DNA from: JALNYB01 sp023230065
GTDB taxonomy: Archaea > Thermoplasmatota > Thermoplasmata > Methanomassiliicoccales > Methanomethylophilaceae
DNA length: 10,283 nt
Assembly: GCA_034006405.1 (NCBI GenBank)
Contig: JAVESW010000041.1
Coordinates: forward strand, 1 to 10,283
Direction of reading: 5' to 3'
The translations under genes were made by a program, and so were the position numbers. The stretch's first letter is position 1. The number at the start of each line of letters is the position of its first letter. Under the pieces are notes generated by a model, which was not told the DNA's origin, did not search any database, and saw only the letters and a program-made list of their open reading frames with translations. Below are positions 1-6,906 of this stretch, one piece after another.

Positions 1-749
1 GTTGCTACTGCCTCAGGGGTAACTGAACTATATGTTATTTCTAATGAAATCACTGAGAGAGACAAATTACTAGATAAATTAGATAGATAAGAATTCACAC
101 TGTGAACGAGATACGGCCACGCAGGGTGCCAAAGAACGACTGTTTGATTTTCTCCACTTGTTATTATCGCTTCGGCCAATTCTTTTACCTTTTCATTGGT
201 TGTTGCTACATCATCACAATATGTTTCGTAATTCTTCTGATATTTCGATATCTCACCAGGATTAAGATTTGTGAGTGTTTCCATGATGTATTTTGCCATT
301 GCTTGTAGATTATCTGGTGATGTCCATATGTGGCCATTATAGCCTGTATTGACTTCAACTGCATACGAATTTACAAAAGTAATTCCGTTGGCATCTGCTA
401 GAGACACAACATTAGCTTCTTTGAAAATATCTCCAGCTGCTTCTTCTAATACATTTTCTATTTCAGGACCAGATCCGATCATGAAGTAAACAGCGCAACT
501 GTTAAGACTTGCTACGACACTAGGTGTAATTAAATCTGAGTGAGGTGACTCACCGCTGCCGACAATTGTGATAACATCGTATTCATTGCCTGCTATTTCT
601 TCTACAATTTCTTTTTCCCAAGCCATTGTAACCAGTACTGTCTGGCGGTCATCGTCGTTGTTCGAACCATTATATAAGAATACGACTGAGACTGCAGCTA
701 ATACAACAATTACGGCTGCTGCTACTGCTACTATAGATGTTGTTTTCAT
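1..749 (-). CDS. Metal ABC transporter substrate-binding protein (ZnuA/TroA-like), 3' end beyond window
   Basis: Reading leftward from ATG at 749, an open frame of 249 codons runs off the left edge without a stop, so the C-terminus is missing. The first ~27 residues are a hydrophobic segment with no lipobox cysteine, so the protein is probably anchored outside the membrane by an N-terminal helix. Family landmarks follow in order: VTMAWEKE near 40, GESPHSDLITPS with H70, GHIWTSP with H140, and WHPAW with H208. These match the three histidine ligands of cluster A-I (ZnuA/TroA) metal-binding proteins. The His-rich loop of zinc-specific ZnuA is absent, so the metal is unknown (Zn, Mn or Fe). It is a paralogue of the divergent gene at 1060, with similar N-terminus and ligand spacing. 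Residues 219-232 are a Ser/Asn/Leu-rich stretch absent from that paralogue. There is no Shine-Dalgarno, and an AT box about 26 bp upstream of the ATG suggests a leaderless message. Confidence 0.85.
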   Translation of the reverse strand, partial: MKTTSIVAVAAAVIVVLAAVSVVFLYNGSNNDDDRQTVLVTMAWEKEIVEEIAGNEYDVITIVGSGESPHSDLITPSVVASLNSCAVYFMIGSGPEIENVLEEAAGDIFKEANVVSLADANGITFVNSYAVEVNTGYNGHIWTSPDNLQAMAKYIMETLTNLNPGEISKYQKNYETYCDDVATTNEKVKELAEAIITSGENQTVVLWHPAWPYLVHSVNSYLSNLSSNLSLSVISLEITYSSVTPEAVA

Positions 750-1059
750 CAATCATACTAGAATAAGTTAGTTATTAAAACATTGTCAATATGTTATTAA
801 AAGTCAAGTCTTTTACGTAGTTATTTTATTAACAATAAAACAAATAATTAATAATCAAAATCTCATAACTGTGAGATGCGGCCTCAACAAATCATTTTCG
901 AAGGAAGATAATACAACAATGCAGACCGAGTATTGGGACATAATTAATTGTCTGATTAATCAGTTTAGGAGTTATTAATAGTAAATTGTACTCTTTGTAT
1001 TAATTATTAATAATGTAGCAATAAGCTATTAATAATGGAATTAAAAGTAGAGTTTTTGT
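750..1059. promoter_or_regulatory. Divergent promoter/operator region between two metal-binding protein genes
   Basis: This stretch of about 310 bp has no gene and is very AT-rich. On the left side GTTATTAAAA occurs at 771-780 and again at 793-802, exactly 22 bp apart; the nearer copy is about 26 bp upstream of the minus-strand ATG at 749. On the right side TATTAATAATG occurs at 1005-1015 and 1027-1037, again 22 bp apart; the nearer copy is about 29 bp upstream of the plus-strand ATG at 1060. At that distance from the start codons, the near copies are good archaeal TATA-box candidates for leaderless transcripts. Other dyads are TTTTATT-aac-AATAAAA (824-840), ATCTCA-6 nt-TGAGAT (860-877) and the perfect palindrome CTGATTAATCAG (952-963). 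A metal-responsive repressor (DtxR/MntR or Fur type) is a plausible binder, but this is inference. Confidence 0.6.
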
Positions 1060-1950
1060 ATGAAAAATACAACATTAATAGCAATAATAGCTGCGGCGGC
1101 ATTAATAATAGCCGGTGTTGCAATAGTTCTTACGAATGAGAACAATAGCAATAATGATAAAGATACGATAGTAGTCACAATGGGCTGGCAGAAAGATATG
1201 TTGGATACGATCTGTGACGAACAGCTGAATGTGGTTCAGATGCTTGCAGATGGAGTAAGTCCTCATGAGGAATATTCCACTCCTAGCAACGTGATATCAC
1301 TTCACAGTGCTTCTATCTATTTTGAAATAGGTTCAGGTGTGGAATGGGAAGAAGAATTCTTTTCCGATGTGAAAGCAGATCTTCCGAGTTCTTTGACAAT
1401 CGTGAATTGCAATGATTCTATCGAGTATACAGCTCTTGTCAATCCAGAAGCGGAAGAAGGTTCAAGCGAGACGGATCCGCACATATGGACATCACCGGAG
1501 ATTCTGAAAGAAATCGCAGCGGTCGCCTTAGAACAATTGATAACCAGTTATCCTGAGTATAAGGATGTATTCACAACTGGATATGATTCCTATATAGGTG
1601 AAGTTGATCATGCTGAGGATTACATAGCAAATGCTCTTTCAAACATCGCTTCAGGACAGACAGTTGTTGTTTGGCATCCTGCATGGCAGTATTTCTTGTG
1701 CCAGTATCTAGGAATGGATATGGTCGGTATCGAGGTCGGCGGAGAGGTCGAAATGGAAGACGTCTCAAGCAAGATGGCTGGTTGCAGCATTCTCTATTCC
1801 AGTCCTTTCGATGAGGGTGCAGAATTCGCAGATGCTTTGAGCGAAGGATATGGAATAACTGTAAAGCTGGTCAATCCAACCGCATCGAATATTCTTTCAG
1901 AACTTATGAAGTTTGCAGATTACTTAAAGAACGATCTGTCTTCCGAGTGA
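1060..1950 (+). CDS. Metal ABC transporter substrate-binding protein (ZnuA/TroA-like)
   Basis: A complete 296-residue extracytoplasmic binding protein that should capture a divalent metal and deliver it to the permease encoded downstream. Residues 5-25 form a hydrophobic N-terminal segment without a lipobox Cys, followed by an Asn/Asp-rich linker. Likely metal ligands are H69 (GVSPHEEYSTPS), H141 (TDPHIWTSP), H206 (WHPAWQY) and D251 (SSPFDEG), the classic His/His/His/Asp-Glu pattern of cluster A-I proteins. The loop before H141 is acidic (NPEAEEGSSETDP) where zinc-specific ZnuA proteins carry a His-rich loop, so the metal cannot be assigned. The ATG at 1060 lacks a clear Shine-Dalgarno and sits about 29 bp after an AT box, which suggests a leaderless mRNA. 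The stop is followed within 7 bp by the ATPase start, so it is the first gene of a three-gene operon. Its paralogue is divergently encoded at 749-1. Confidence 0.93.
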   Translation: MKNTTLIAIIAAAALIIAGVAIVLTNENNSNNDKDTIVVTMGWQKDMLDTICDEQLNVVQMLADGVSPHEEYSTPSNVISLHSASIYFEIGSGVEWEEEFFSDVKADLPSSLTIVNCNDSIEYTALVNPEAEEGSSETDPHIWTSPEILKEIAAVALEQLITSYPEYKDVFTTGYDSYIGEVDHAEDYIANALSNIASGQTVVVWHPAWQYFLCQYLGMDMVGIEVGGEVEMEDVSSKMAGCSILYSSPFDEGAEFADALSEGYGITVKLVNPTASNILSELMKFADYLKNDLSSE

Positions 1951-1957
1951 TGTGAAT

Positions 1958-2731
1958 ATGGACAGTCCGATAGTAATCAAAGATCTCACGGCGGGATATA
2001 ACGGCGTGAATGTATTCAGCAATATAAATCTGGAATTGAAAGACAGGGATTTTCTTGCAATAATAGGTCCAAATGGTGGCGGAAAGACGACGCTGTTCAG
2101 ATCCATTCTGGGTCTTATCAAGCCAACAGGAGGGACAGTGAGTATCTATGGAGAGTCACCTGCTTCGGGTTCCAGATATGTAGGGTATGTTCCGCAGAAC
2201 GGACTGTTCGATTCGAAATATCCTATAAGTGCTGAGGATGTTGTCCTCATGGGCCTCAGAGTCAGTAAAGGCATGAGGCCCTTTTATTCTCAAAATGAAA
2301 TGGAAATGGCAGATAAAGCGATGGAATATACGGAGGTAGAAAGTTTTCGTAAAAAGCGTATAAGTAATCTGTCCGGAGGGCAATTGCAAAGAGTGCTACT
2401 TGCGAGAGCGCTTGCATCCGAGCCGAAGATACTTCTGTTGGATGAACCGACAGCAAGTTTGGATCCGTCCATGACAGATTGTACATATGATATTCTGAAG
2501 AAGGTCAACAAGGACGGAGTTGCGATCATGATAATCACACACGATATGAGCAGCATATCCCATGATGTGAAAAGACTTGCATGTATGAATCATAAACTCG
2601 TCTGCAATGATGTTCCAGAGATAACCAATGAGATGGTCGAGCTAGGATTCCATTGTCCTCCTGAATTGATAAAGATATCAGGAGACAAAGAGTCCTGCGG
2701 ATGCAAATGCTGTAACAAAGGGGATGATTGA
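1958..2731 (+). CDS. Metal ABC transporter ATP-binding protein with Cys-rich C-terminal tail
   Basis: ATPase subunit of a ZnuC/MntB-type metal importer, cytoplasmic and driving the permease encoded next. Numbered from the ATG at 1958 (257 aa): Walker A GPNGGGKTT at 37-45, Q-loop Gln at 81 (VPQNG), signature LSGGQ at 139-143, Walker B ILLLDEP at 159-165 and H-loop His at 196 (ITHD). All ATPase motifs are intact. I chose ATG 1958 because GTGAT at 1947-1951, complementary to the 16S tail, lies 6 nt upstream; an in-frame GTG at 1952 is the alternative. The last ~15 residues carry the cluster CGCKCC, and GFHCPPE lies shortly before it. These may bind the transported metal, which is inferred. The stop codon directly abuts the permease ATG, indicating translational coupling. 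Confidence 0.95.
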   Translation: MDSPIVIKDLTAGYNGVNVFSNINLELKDRDFLAIIGPNGGGKTTLFRSILGLIKPTGGTVSIYGESPASGSRYVGYVPQNGLFDSKYPISAEDVVLMGLRVSKGMRPFYSQNEMEMADKAMEYTEVESFRKKRISNLSGGQLQRVLLARALASEPKILLLDEPTASLDPSMTDCTYDILKKVNKDGVAIMIITHDMSSISHDVKRLACMNHKLVCNDVPEITNEMVELGFHCPPELIKISGDKESCGCKCCNKGDD

Positions 2732-3610
2732 ATGACTAATTGGTCTACTGTGTTTTCTATCTCTTTGATACAGAATATGTTCATGGCTACGATCATTGCA
2801 TGTGTATTGTGCGGTGTGATCGGTACATACGTGGTGATCAATCGTTCCGTGTCGGCGACCGGAGGTATTGCGCATACTACATTCGGAGGGGTTGGATTCG
2901 CATATTATATGGAATCTGTATTCTTTGTAAGTTGGTTCACGCCGATGATGGGGGCATTATTGTTTGGAATAATCGCTGCATTGATCATAGCATTATCGAA
3001 CGTATCAAATACCATCAGACAAGACTCCATGATCGGTGCCCTGTGGGCAGTAGGAATGGCATTGGGTGTGATATTCTTATGTTTCACAAATAGGTCCGTG
3101 GTTACGCCACATTCCTATGAAAGTATCCTGTTTGGAAATGTCATGTTCGTAAGTAGCAATACACTGATTACAATGGGCATATTGGCAATCATCATAGTTG
3201 CAATTGTGATATACCTTTATAGAGATCTTCAGATCCTTACATTTGACAGTATTCATGCACGTTTGAGTGGTATAGATGTGACGTTGTTGAATATAGTTCT
3301 GTATGTTATGATAGCTGTTGCATGTGTCATGGTATCAAATGTTGTCGGTATTGTGATGATCATAGCTCTTATGACAATACCCGCCGCTATGGCTAATCTA
3401 TATACTCATAATCTAAAAGAAATGATGATCTTCGGTACAATATTATCCATTGTGTTGTCTATACTGGGTCTCTTGATGGCAATAGCTTTAGATTGTCCTC
3501 CCGGTGCTACAGTTGTACTGGTAATCGGTGTTGCATTTACTATTGTGATGCTTGGAAGAAAATTTCATAGAACACATGTGACATCTCGAAACGAGGAGAT
3601 ATCTGAATAA
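2732..3610 (+). CDS. Metal ABC transporter permease (ABC-3 family, ZnuB-like)
   Basis: A 292-residue integral membrane subunit of the metal importer, probably with 8 or so transmembrane helices judging from long hydrophobic runs separated by short loops. Features typical of ABC-3 permeases are SVSATGGIAHTTFGGVGFA at 39-57 (corresponding to the family's conserved GxxxSH stretch), LFGN at 133-136, a cytoplasmic FDSIHARLSGI segment at 171-181 that probably contacts the ATPase, and VGIVMIIALMTIPAAMA at 205-221. The C-terminus is a short polar tail. The ATG at 2732 immediately follows the TGA of the ATPase gene, and GGGGATGA just upstream can act as ribosome binding site. It is the last gene of the operon, and a hairpin follows within 10 bp of its stop. 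Confidence 0.95.
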   Translation: MTNWSTVFSISLIQNMFMATIIACVLCGVIGTYVVINRSVSATGGIAHTTFGGVGFAYYMESVFFVSWFTPMMGALLFGIIAALIIALSNVSNTIRQDSMIGALWAVGMALGVIFLCFTNRSVVTPHSYESILFGNVMFVSSNTLITMGILAIIIVAIVIYLYRDLQILTFDSIHARLSGIDVTLLNIVLYVMIAVACVMVSNVVGIVMIIALMTIPAAMANLYTHNLKEMMIFGTILSIVLSILGLLMAIALDCPPGATVVLVIGVAFTIVMLGRKFHRTHVTSRNEEISE

Positions 3611-3616
3611 ACATTC

Positions 3617-3640
3617 GGGCAAAAATGCCCAATATTTTAG
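3617..3640 (+). terminator. Hairpin plus T-rich tract after the metal transporter operon
   Basis: GGGCA at 3617-3621 pairs perfectly with TGCCC at 3626-3630 around an AAAA loop. AATATTTTAG follows, 6 bp after the permease stop. This is a plausible transcription end or RNA 3' stabiliser. From here to the tRNA gene (3641-3779) the DNA is AT-rich and I see no gene in it. Confidence 0.5.
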
Positions 3641-3779
3641 TTGAATCGACAAATGGTTGAGATACATCAATCGAATTATTATTTATTTAGAGAGGTCTAA
3701 TTTTGACATCTAGGAATTTTATAGAAATGCACGTAAATTTAATAGTTCTAAAAAGTAAAGGTCTGGATAATAAATTAGG

Positions 3780-3852
3780 TGGGCCTGCCCGGATTCGAAC
3801 CGGGGTCAATGGCTCCCAAAGCCACAAGTATACCAGGCTAGCCCACAGGCCC
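3780..3852 (-). tRNA. trnP: tRNA-Pro (anticodon UGG)
   Basis: On the minus strand a 73-nt cloverleaf can be folded. The acceptor stem is GGGCCTG/CAGGCCC with discriminator A. The anticodon stem is GTGGC/GCCAT, with loop TTTGGGA giving anticodon TGG and G37, typical for proline. The T arm is CCCGG-TTCGAAT-CCGGG. The variable loop is 4 nt. CCA is not encoded and there is no intron. The D stem is weak: G10-T25 and G11-C24 pair, but C12 faces A23. The tRNA lies 43 bp downstream of the pyrophosphatase stop, so it may be co-transcribed. A run of five T on the minus strand at 3754-3750 could end the transcript. Confidence 0.95.
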
Positions 3853-3895
3853 ACACATAAGCATTGTGATGTAAATGTTGTAATTAAGTGTATCG

Positions 3896-4453
3896 TTAGA
3901 TTAGGCTTCTGTTCTTGAGTTCTGAGATAAGTAATCTCACTGCATTTCCGCGGTGAGAGAAATTATTCTTCTCTTCTGTGGATATTTCTGCGAAAGATAG
4001 TTTCCCGTCATAGCTGAAGATCGGATCGTATCCGAATCCTTCTTTCCCTTTTTCTGTGGTGAGAATAGTTCCATTGCATATGCCTGTGACGATTATCGTC
4101 TCTCCACCGAAGTCGCATCCTATACAGCATTTGAACTCGGCTTTTCTGTCGGAAACATTCTTCATTAGTTTCAAGATTCCTTCGTTTCCGATCGTCTTTT
4201 GGGCAAATGCCGACCAGACTCCTGGAAATCCTTTCAAAGAATCGATGAATAATCCGGAATCATCGATGATAAAATCGGTCACACCTTTTTTTCTGATCTC
4301 AACCATTCCCTTTTCGACCACTTCTTCCAATTGGAATGTCTGTATCTCATCGTATGGAAGATGCAGATGTTCCATCTCTATGCCCAAGTGCGTAAAGGAG
4401 TTCTGATACTCTCTAACCTTTCCAGGATTGGATGTGATGACCTTGAGTTTCAT
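3896..4453 (-). CDS. rdgB: XTP/dITP (non-canonical purine NTP) pyrophosphatase, RdgB/HAM1 family
   Basis: A cytoplasmic house-cleaning enzyme that hydrolyses dITP, ITP and XTP to the monophosphate and pyrophosphate, keeping deaminated purines out of nucleic acids. The 185-residue length fits the family. Motifs are TSNPGK at 7-12 (phosphate binding), DDSGL at 64-68 (catalytic and metal Asp), GFPGVWSA at 75-82, GFGYDPIF at 139-146 (base recognition) and SHRGNA at 166-171. The frame stays open upstream into the kinase gene, but homology begins at the ATG at 4453. That ATG overlaps the Bud32 stop as ATGA, with GGGAG just upstream, so translation is probably coupled. The pairing with Bud32 recurs in some archaeal genomes as far as I recall; a functional link is not evident. 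Confidence 0.95.
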   Translation of the reverse strand: MKLKVITSNPGKVREYQNSFTHLGIEMEHLHLPYDEIQTFQLEEVVEKGMVEIRKKGVTDFIIDDSGLFIDSLKGFPGVWSAFAQKTIGNEGILKLMKNVSDRKAEFKCCIGCDFGGETIIVTGICNGTILTTEKGKEGFGYDPIFSYDGKLSFAEISTEEKNNFSHRGNAVRLLISELKNRSLI

Positions 4454-5079
4454 GTATATCTCCCTCTTCCTTTGATCTCCTCGACTTTTTCCATTACTTC
4501 CCGAACGTTGGTCTTCCTCTTGGAATAAGTATCGAGAAGGTGTGCATACGCATCCTCGAGGCCCGGATGTGCAGAGGCGAATGCTCTTTCCAACAAACGT
4601 ATGTCGACTCCCATGTCCTCTACTTCGATAAGTGAACCACCCATGGAGAAATCGATCAGGCACAATTCCCCTTTTTCGGTAAGGATCATGTTAGATGTTG
4701 TCAGATCGCCGTGACAGATACGTGCGTTATGCAGGTTAGCCATTGCTGTGCCTATCATCTCACATAATTTGTAAGCTTTATCTGGATTTTTGTCAAGGAC
4801 ATCTTTCATCTTATTTCCATTGACATATTCCATAGTTATACTGCAGTCTTTTAAGTCCAGATCATAGATTATAGGAGTTCTGACACCTGCTTCGCGAGCA
4901 TCCTTCATTAGTCTGACCTCGCTCCTGATCCTGGCGGTTCTGATATGTTCATCCAGTTCGGGATGTCTGTACTTTTTCGGTGATCTTACCTTCATCACAG
5001 CTTTACGCCCCAAAAATTCTGTTTCGAATATATCAGCTTCCGCGCCACTGGCAATCGGTGCCACATCTTTGGGGATCAT
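4450..5079 (-). CDS. bud32: Bud32 (PRPK) atypical kinase/ATPase of the KEOPS complex
   Basis: A small RIO-like protein kinase fold (209 aa). With Kae1, Cgi121 and Pcc1 it forms KEOPS, which makes the t6A37 modification on ANN-decoding tRNAs; Bud32 provides ATPase activity. Visible motifs are the shortened P-loop SGAEADIF at 11-18, Lys30 (VMKVR), the family signature KKYRHPELD at 35-43, the catalytic HGDLTTSN at 123-130 (D125, N130), the metal-binding LIDFS with D143, EDMGVDIRLLERA at 154-166, and the basic C-terminal GRGRYT required in this family. It is stand-alone here, unlike the Kae1-Bud32 fusion of Methanocaldococcus jannaschii; no kae1 is in the window. There is no Shine-Dalgarno before ATG 5079. 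It is divergent from the AIM24-family gene and overlaps rdgB by ATGA. Confidence 0.96.
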   Translation of the reverse strand: MIPKDVAPIASGAEADIFETEFLGRKAVMKVRSPKKYRHPELDEHIRTARIRSEVRLMKDAREAGVRTPIIYDLDLKDCSITMEYVNGNKMKDVLDKNPDKAYKLCEMIGTAMANLHNARICHGDLTTSNMILTEKGELCLIDFSMGGSLIEVEDMGVDIRLLERAFASAHPGLEDAYAHLLDTYSKRKTNVREVMEKVEEIKGRGRYT

Positions 5080-5137
5080 GACACTTAATATTATCTCTAG
5101 TGTAAATAATTAATACTTACACTTGATATTGACAGTT
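5080..5137. promoter_or_regulatory. Shared divergent promoter with 7-bp inverted repeat
   Basis: AGTGTAA (5099-5105) and TTACACT (5117-5123) form a perfect inverted repeat around an 11-nt AT-only-but-one spacer. The spacer centre, 5111, lies about 27 bp before the ATG at 5138 and about 32 bp before the minus-strand ATG at 5079. This is archaeal TATA-box distance in both directions, so one AT box may serve both genes with leaderless transcripts. The arms could be an operator or paired BRE-like elements. Confidence 0.5.
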
Positions 5138-5815
5138 ATGAGATATACAATCACTGGAGACAATCTCCAATTCGTTAATGTCCAGTTGGATGACGGTGAA
5201 GAACTTGATTCACAAGCTGGTGCAATGGTTTACATGACCGGAAACATGACTATGGAAGCAAAGATGAAGGGAGGTCTTATGAAAGGACTCGGAAGATCAC
5301 TTACTGGTTCTTCTCTCTTCCTTTTGAAATATTCATCTCAAGGCGGTTCAGGTATCGTCGGTCTTGGAGGAAGCGCTCCTGGAAAGATCGTTGACTTGGA
5401 CATTGGAAAAGGGAAATGGATAGTCCAGAAGACAGGTTATCTGTGCTCACAGCCCACCGTAGAACTTAAAATGACATTCCAGAAAAAACTGGGATCCATC
5501 TTGTTCGGTGGAGAGGGTCTGATCCTTCAGGAGCTCAGTGGAACCGGAATGGCATTCGTTGCAGCATGCGGTGACTTCAACATCGTCGATCTTAAACCTG
5601 GGGAGAGGTATAAGGTATCAACAGCAAATGCAGTTGCATGGCAGGATTCGGTAGCGTATGATATCACTGCAGCAGGCGGTATAAAGACAGCTTTGTTCGG
5701 CGGAGAGGGTCTGTTCGTCACGACACTTACTGGACCGGGAAAGATCATAATTCAGTCTATGACGCTTCCGCAACTTGCAGGTTCTTTGATCCCGTACCTT
5801 CCGAGTGGCAATTAA
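5138..5815 (+). CDS. AIM24 / TIGR00266 family protein
   Basis: A 225-residue soluble protein of the AIM24 (DUF124, TIGR00266) family, whose members are beta-rich and poorly understood; the eukaryotic relative Aim24 affects mitochondrial inner membrane organisation. Recognisable features are the N-terminal strand with LDDGEELDSQAGAMVYM at 17-33, the Gly-rich GGLMKGLGRSLTGSSLF at 45-61, and two matching segments, LFGGEGLILQELSGTG (122-137) and LFGGEGLFVTTLTGPG (186-201), typical of the family's internal repeats. The ATG at 5138 was chosen because homology starts with MRYTI. A TTG at 5123 in frame would lie inside the inverted repeat of the promoter, and no Shine-Dalgarno is seen. The next gene starts 12 bp after the stop, so the pair is probably an operon. 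A membrane-associated role for this protein is only inferred from that partner. Confidence 0.92.
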   Translation: MRYTITGDNLQFVNVQLDDGEELDSQAGAMVYMTGNMTMEAKMKGGLMKGLGRSLTGSSLFLLKYSSQGGSGIVGLGGSAPGKIVDLDIGKGKWIVQKTGYLCSQPTVELKMTFQKKLGSILFGGEGLILQELSGTGMAFVAACGDFNIVDLKPGERYKVSTANAVAWQDSVAYDITAAGGIKTALFGGEGLFVTTLTGPGKIIIQSMTLPQLAGSLIPYLPSGN

Positions 5816-5827
5816 GGAGGAATAGAA

Positions 5828-6193
5828 ATGGCAGATGCAGGAAAAACAGTTCGTAAGAGTACGATAGGATCGGCATTGATTCTTTGTGTACTAGTAATTG
5901 CAATGATAGCGATCGTGGCTTACATAGCTTTGAATCCTGATATATTGAAGGACATTCTTAATGTCGTCATAGCTGCGATCATCATACTTGTGATCATCGC
6001 AGTGATAATATTCTTGATTGTGACTGTATTGGCAGTTCCTTATTACGCTATCAAGGGCGAAGAGACCCAGACAGACGCAACCTACGACCTCAGCGACGTC
6101 AAATCCGTAAAGGAGAAAACCGACGACGACGAGAAAAAGGATGACAACAAGCCTGATACGGATAAAAAGAAAGACGACGAGTGGCTTGTGTAA
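5828..6193 (+). CDS. Hypothetical two-helix membrane protein with charged C-terminal tail
   Basis: I do not recognise this 121-residue protein. A short basic N-terminus (KTVRK) is followed by a hydrophobic helix at about 12-34, a short loop NPDILKD, a second very Ile/Val-rich helix at about 43-70, and a hydrophilic tail from 76 rich in Asp and Lys, ending in EWLV. By the positive-inside rule both ends should face the cytoplasm. The start is secure: AAGGAGG at 5814-5820, overlapping the stop of the AIM24-family gene, is an unusually strong Shine-Dalgarno 7 nt before the ATG. Such strength is lacking in front of most genes here, so this protein may be made efficiently from the shared mRNA. The hairpin-like topology and acidic/basic tail suggest a membrane scaffold or docking partner for the AIM24-family protein, which is a guess. 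Confidence 0.8.
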   Translation: MADAGKTVRKSTIGSALILCVLVIAMIAIVAYIALNPDILKDILNVVIAAIIILVIIAVIIFLIVTVLAVPYYAIKGEETQTDATYDLSDVKSVKEKTDDDEKKDDNKPDTDKKKDDEWLV

Positions 6194-6246
6194 GTTCATA
6201 ACCGCCAATTAAACAACTTTATCAACCCCTTTCTCTCTTACATGTT

Positions 6247-6906
6247 GTGAAGCGGATCTCTACAGGATGTCAATCATTTGATGAACTCCTCGGTGGGGGC
6301 ATCGAAGAGAGTAGCGTTACGTTGATCTACGGAGAGGGAGGGTGCGGTAAGACAAATATCTGCCTTCAGTTGGCATATAATGTTATTAGAGAAGGCAAAA
6401 AAGTTGCTTTTATCGACACAGAAGGATTATCTTATGATCGTATTTCACAGATATTCGGTAAAGAAGAACTGATAAAGAATCTTCTAATTTTTCAGGTTCA
6501 CAGTTTCGAAGAGCAGTCCGATAGGATAGACAAGATCGCAAGATTGGCTGAGACGACTAATCTGTTGGGTCTTGTGATAATCGATTCTATGACGATGTTC
6601 TATCGTTTGAATTATGAGGATCCCAAATTAAGGACTGATTTTGTCAGACAGACCGAGGTCTTGTTGGGGATTGCAAGGATGTATGATATTCCGGTCCTGA
6701 TATCTTCCCAGGTTTATTCTAATCTTACAACAGGCGGTATTGAATTCTTGGGTGGTCATGCCATGCATCATAATGCTAAAACGATTATAAGATTGGACAA
6801 GAAAGGCAACGGTGTCAGAACAGCCGTGATAATAAAGCATCGCAGCCTTCCTGAAGGAAGGTCTGCGAATTATCGTATAACCGCGACCGGCATAAATGAT
6901 GTTTAA
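6247..6906 (+). CDS. radB: DNA repair and recombination protein RadB
   Basis: A RecA-fold ATPase paralogue of RadA, restricted to euryarchaea and thought to assist or regulate RadA in homologous recombination. At 219 aa it has the usual RadB size, the bare ATPase core without the RadA N-terminal helix-hairpin-helix domain. It starts with ISTGCQSFDELLGGGIE, then Walker A GEGGCGKT at 29-36, AFIDTEG at 54-60, Walker B LVIIDS at 109-114, SSQVYSN at 153-159 and the C-terminal HHNAKTIIRLDK at 174-185. The start is GTG at 6247; the ATG at 6242 is out of frame and closes at once. The upstream 6194-6246 gap contains AATTAAAC about 25-30 bp before the start but no Shine-Dalgarno, suggesting a leaderless transcript. 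It converges with idsA, with only 5 bp between stops. Confidence 0.95.
   Translation: MKRISTGCQSFDELLGGGIEESSVTLIYGEGGCGKTNICLQLAYNVIREGKKVAFIDTEGLSYDRISQIFGKEELIKNLLIFQVHSFEEQSDRIDKIARLAETTNLLGLVIIDSMTMFYRLNYEDPKLRTDFVRQTEVLLGIARMYDIPVLISSQVYSNLTTGGIEFLGGHAMHHNAKTIIRLDKKGNGVRTAVIIKHRSLPEGRSANYRITATGINDV

Noticed and set aside
102..308. Small plus-strand frame with hydrophobic stretch
   Set aside because: Antisense to the leftward metal-binding protein, whose frame is continuous from 749 to the window edge.
2740..3093. Open frame of 117 codons on the plus strand
   Set aside because: Overlaps the permease gene in another frame; the permease frame shows the ABC-3 motifs.
4056..4406. Open frame of 116 codons on the plus strand
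   Set aside because: Antisense to the clear RdgB family gene; no ribosome binding site or homology features.
4454..4663. Upstream extension of the pyrophosphatase frame
   Set aside because: The added residues read through bud32 in the wrong frame; RdgB homology starts at the ATG at 4453.
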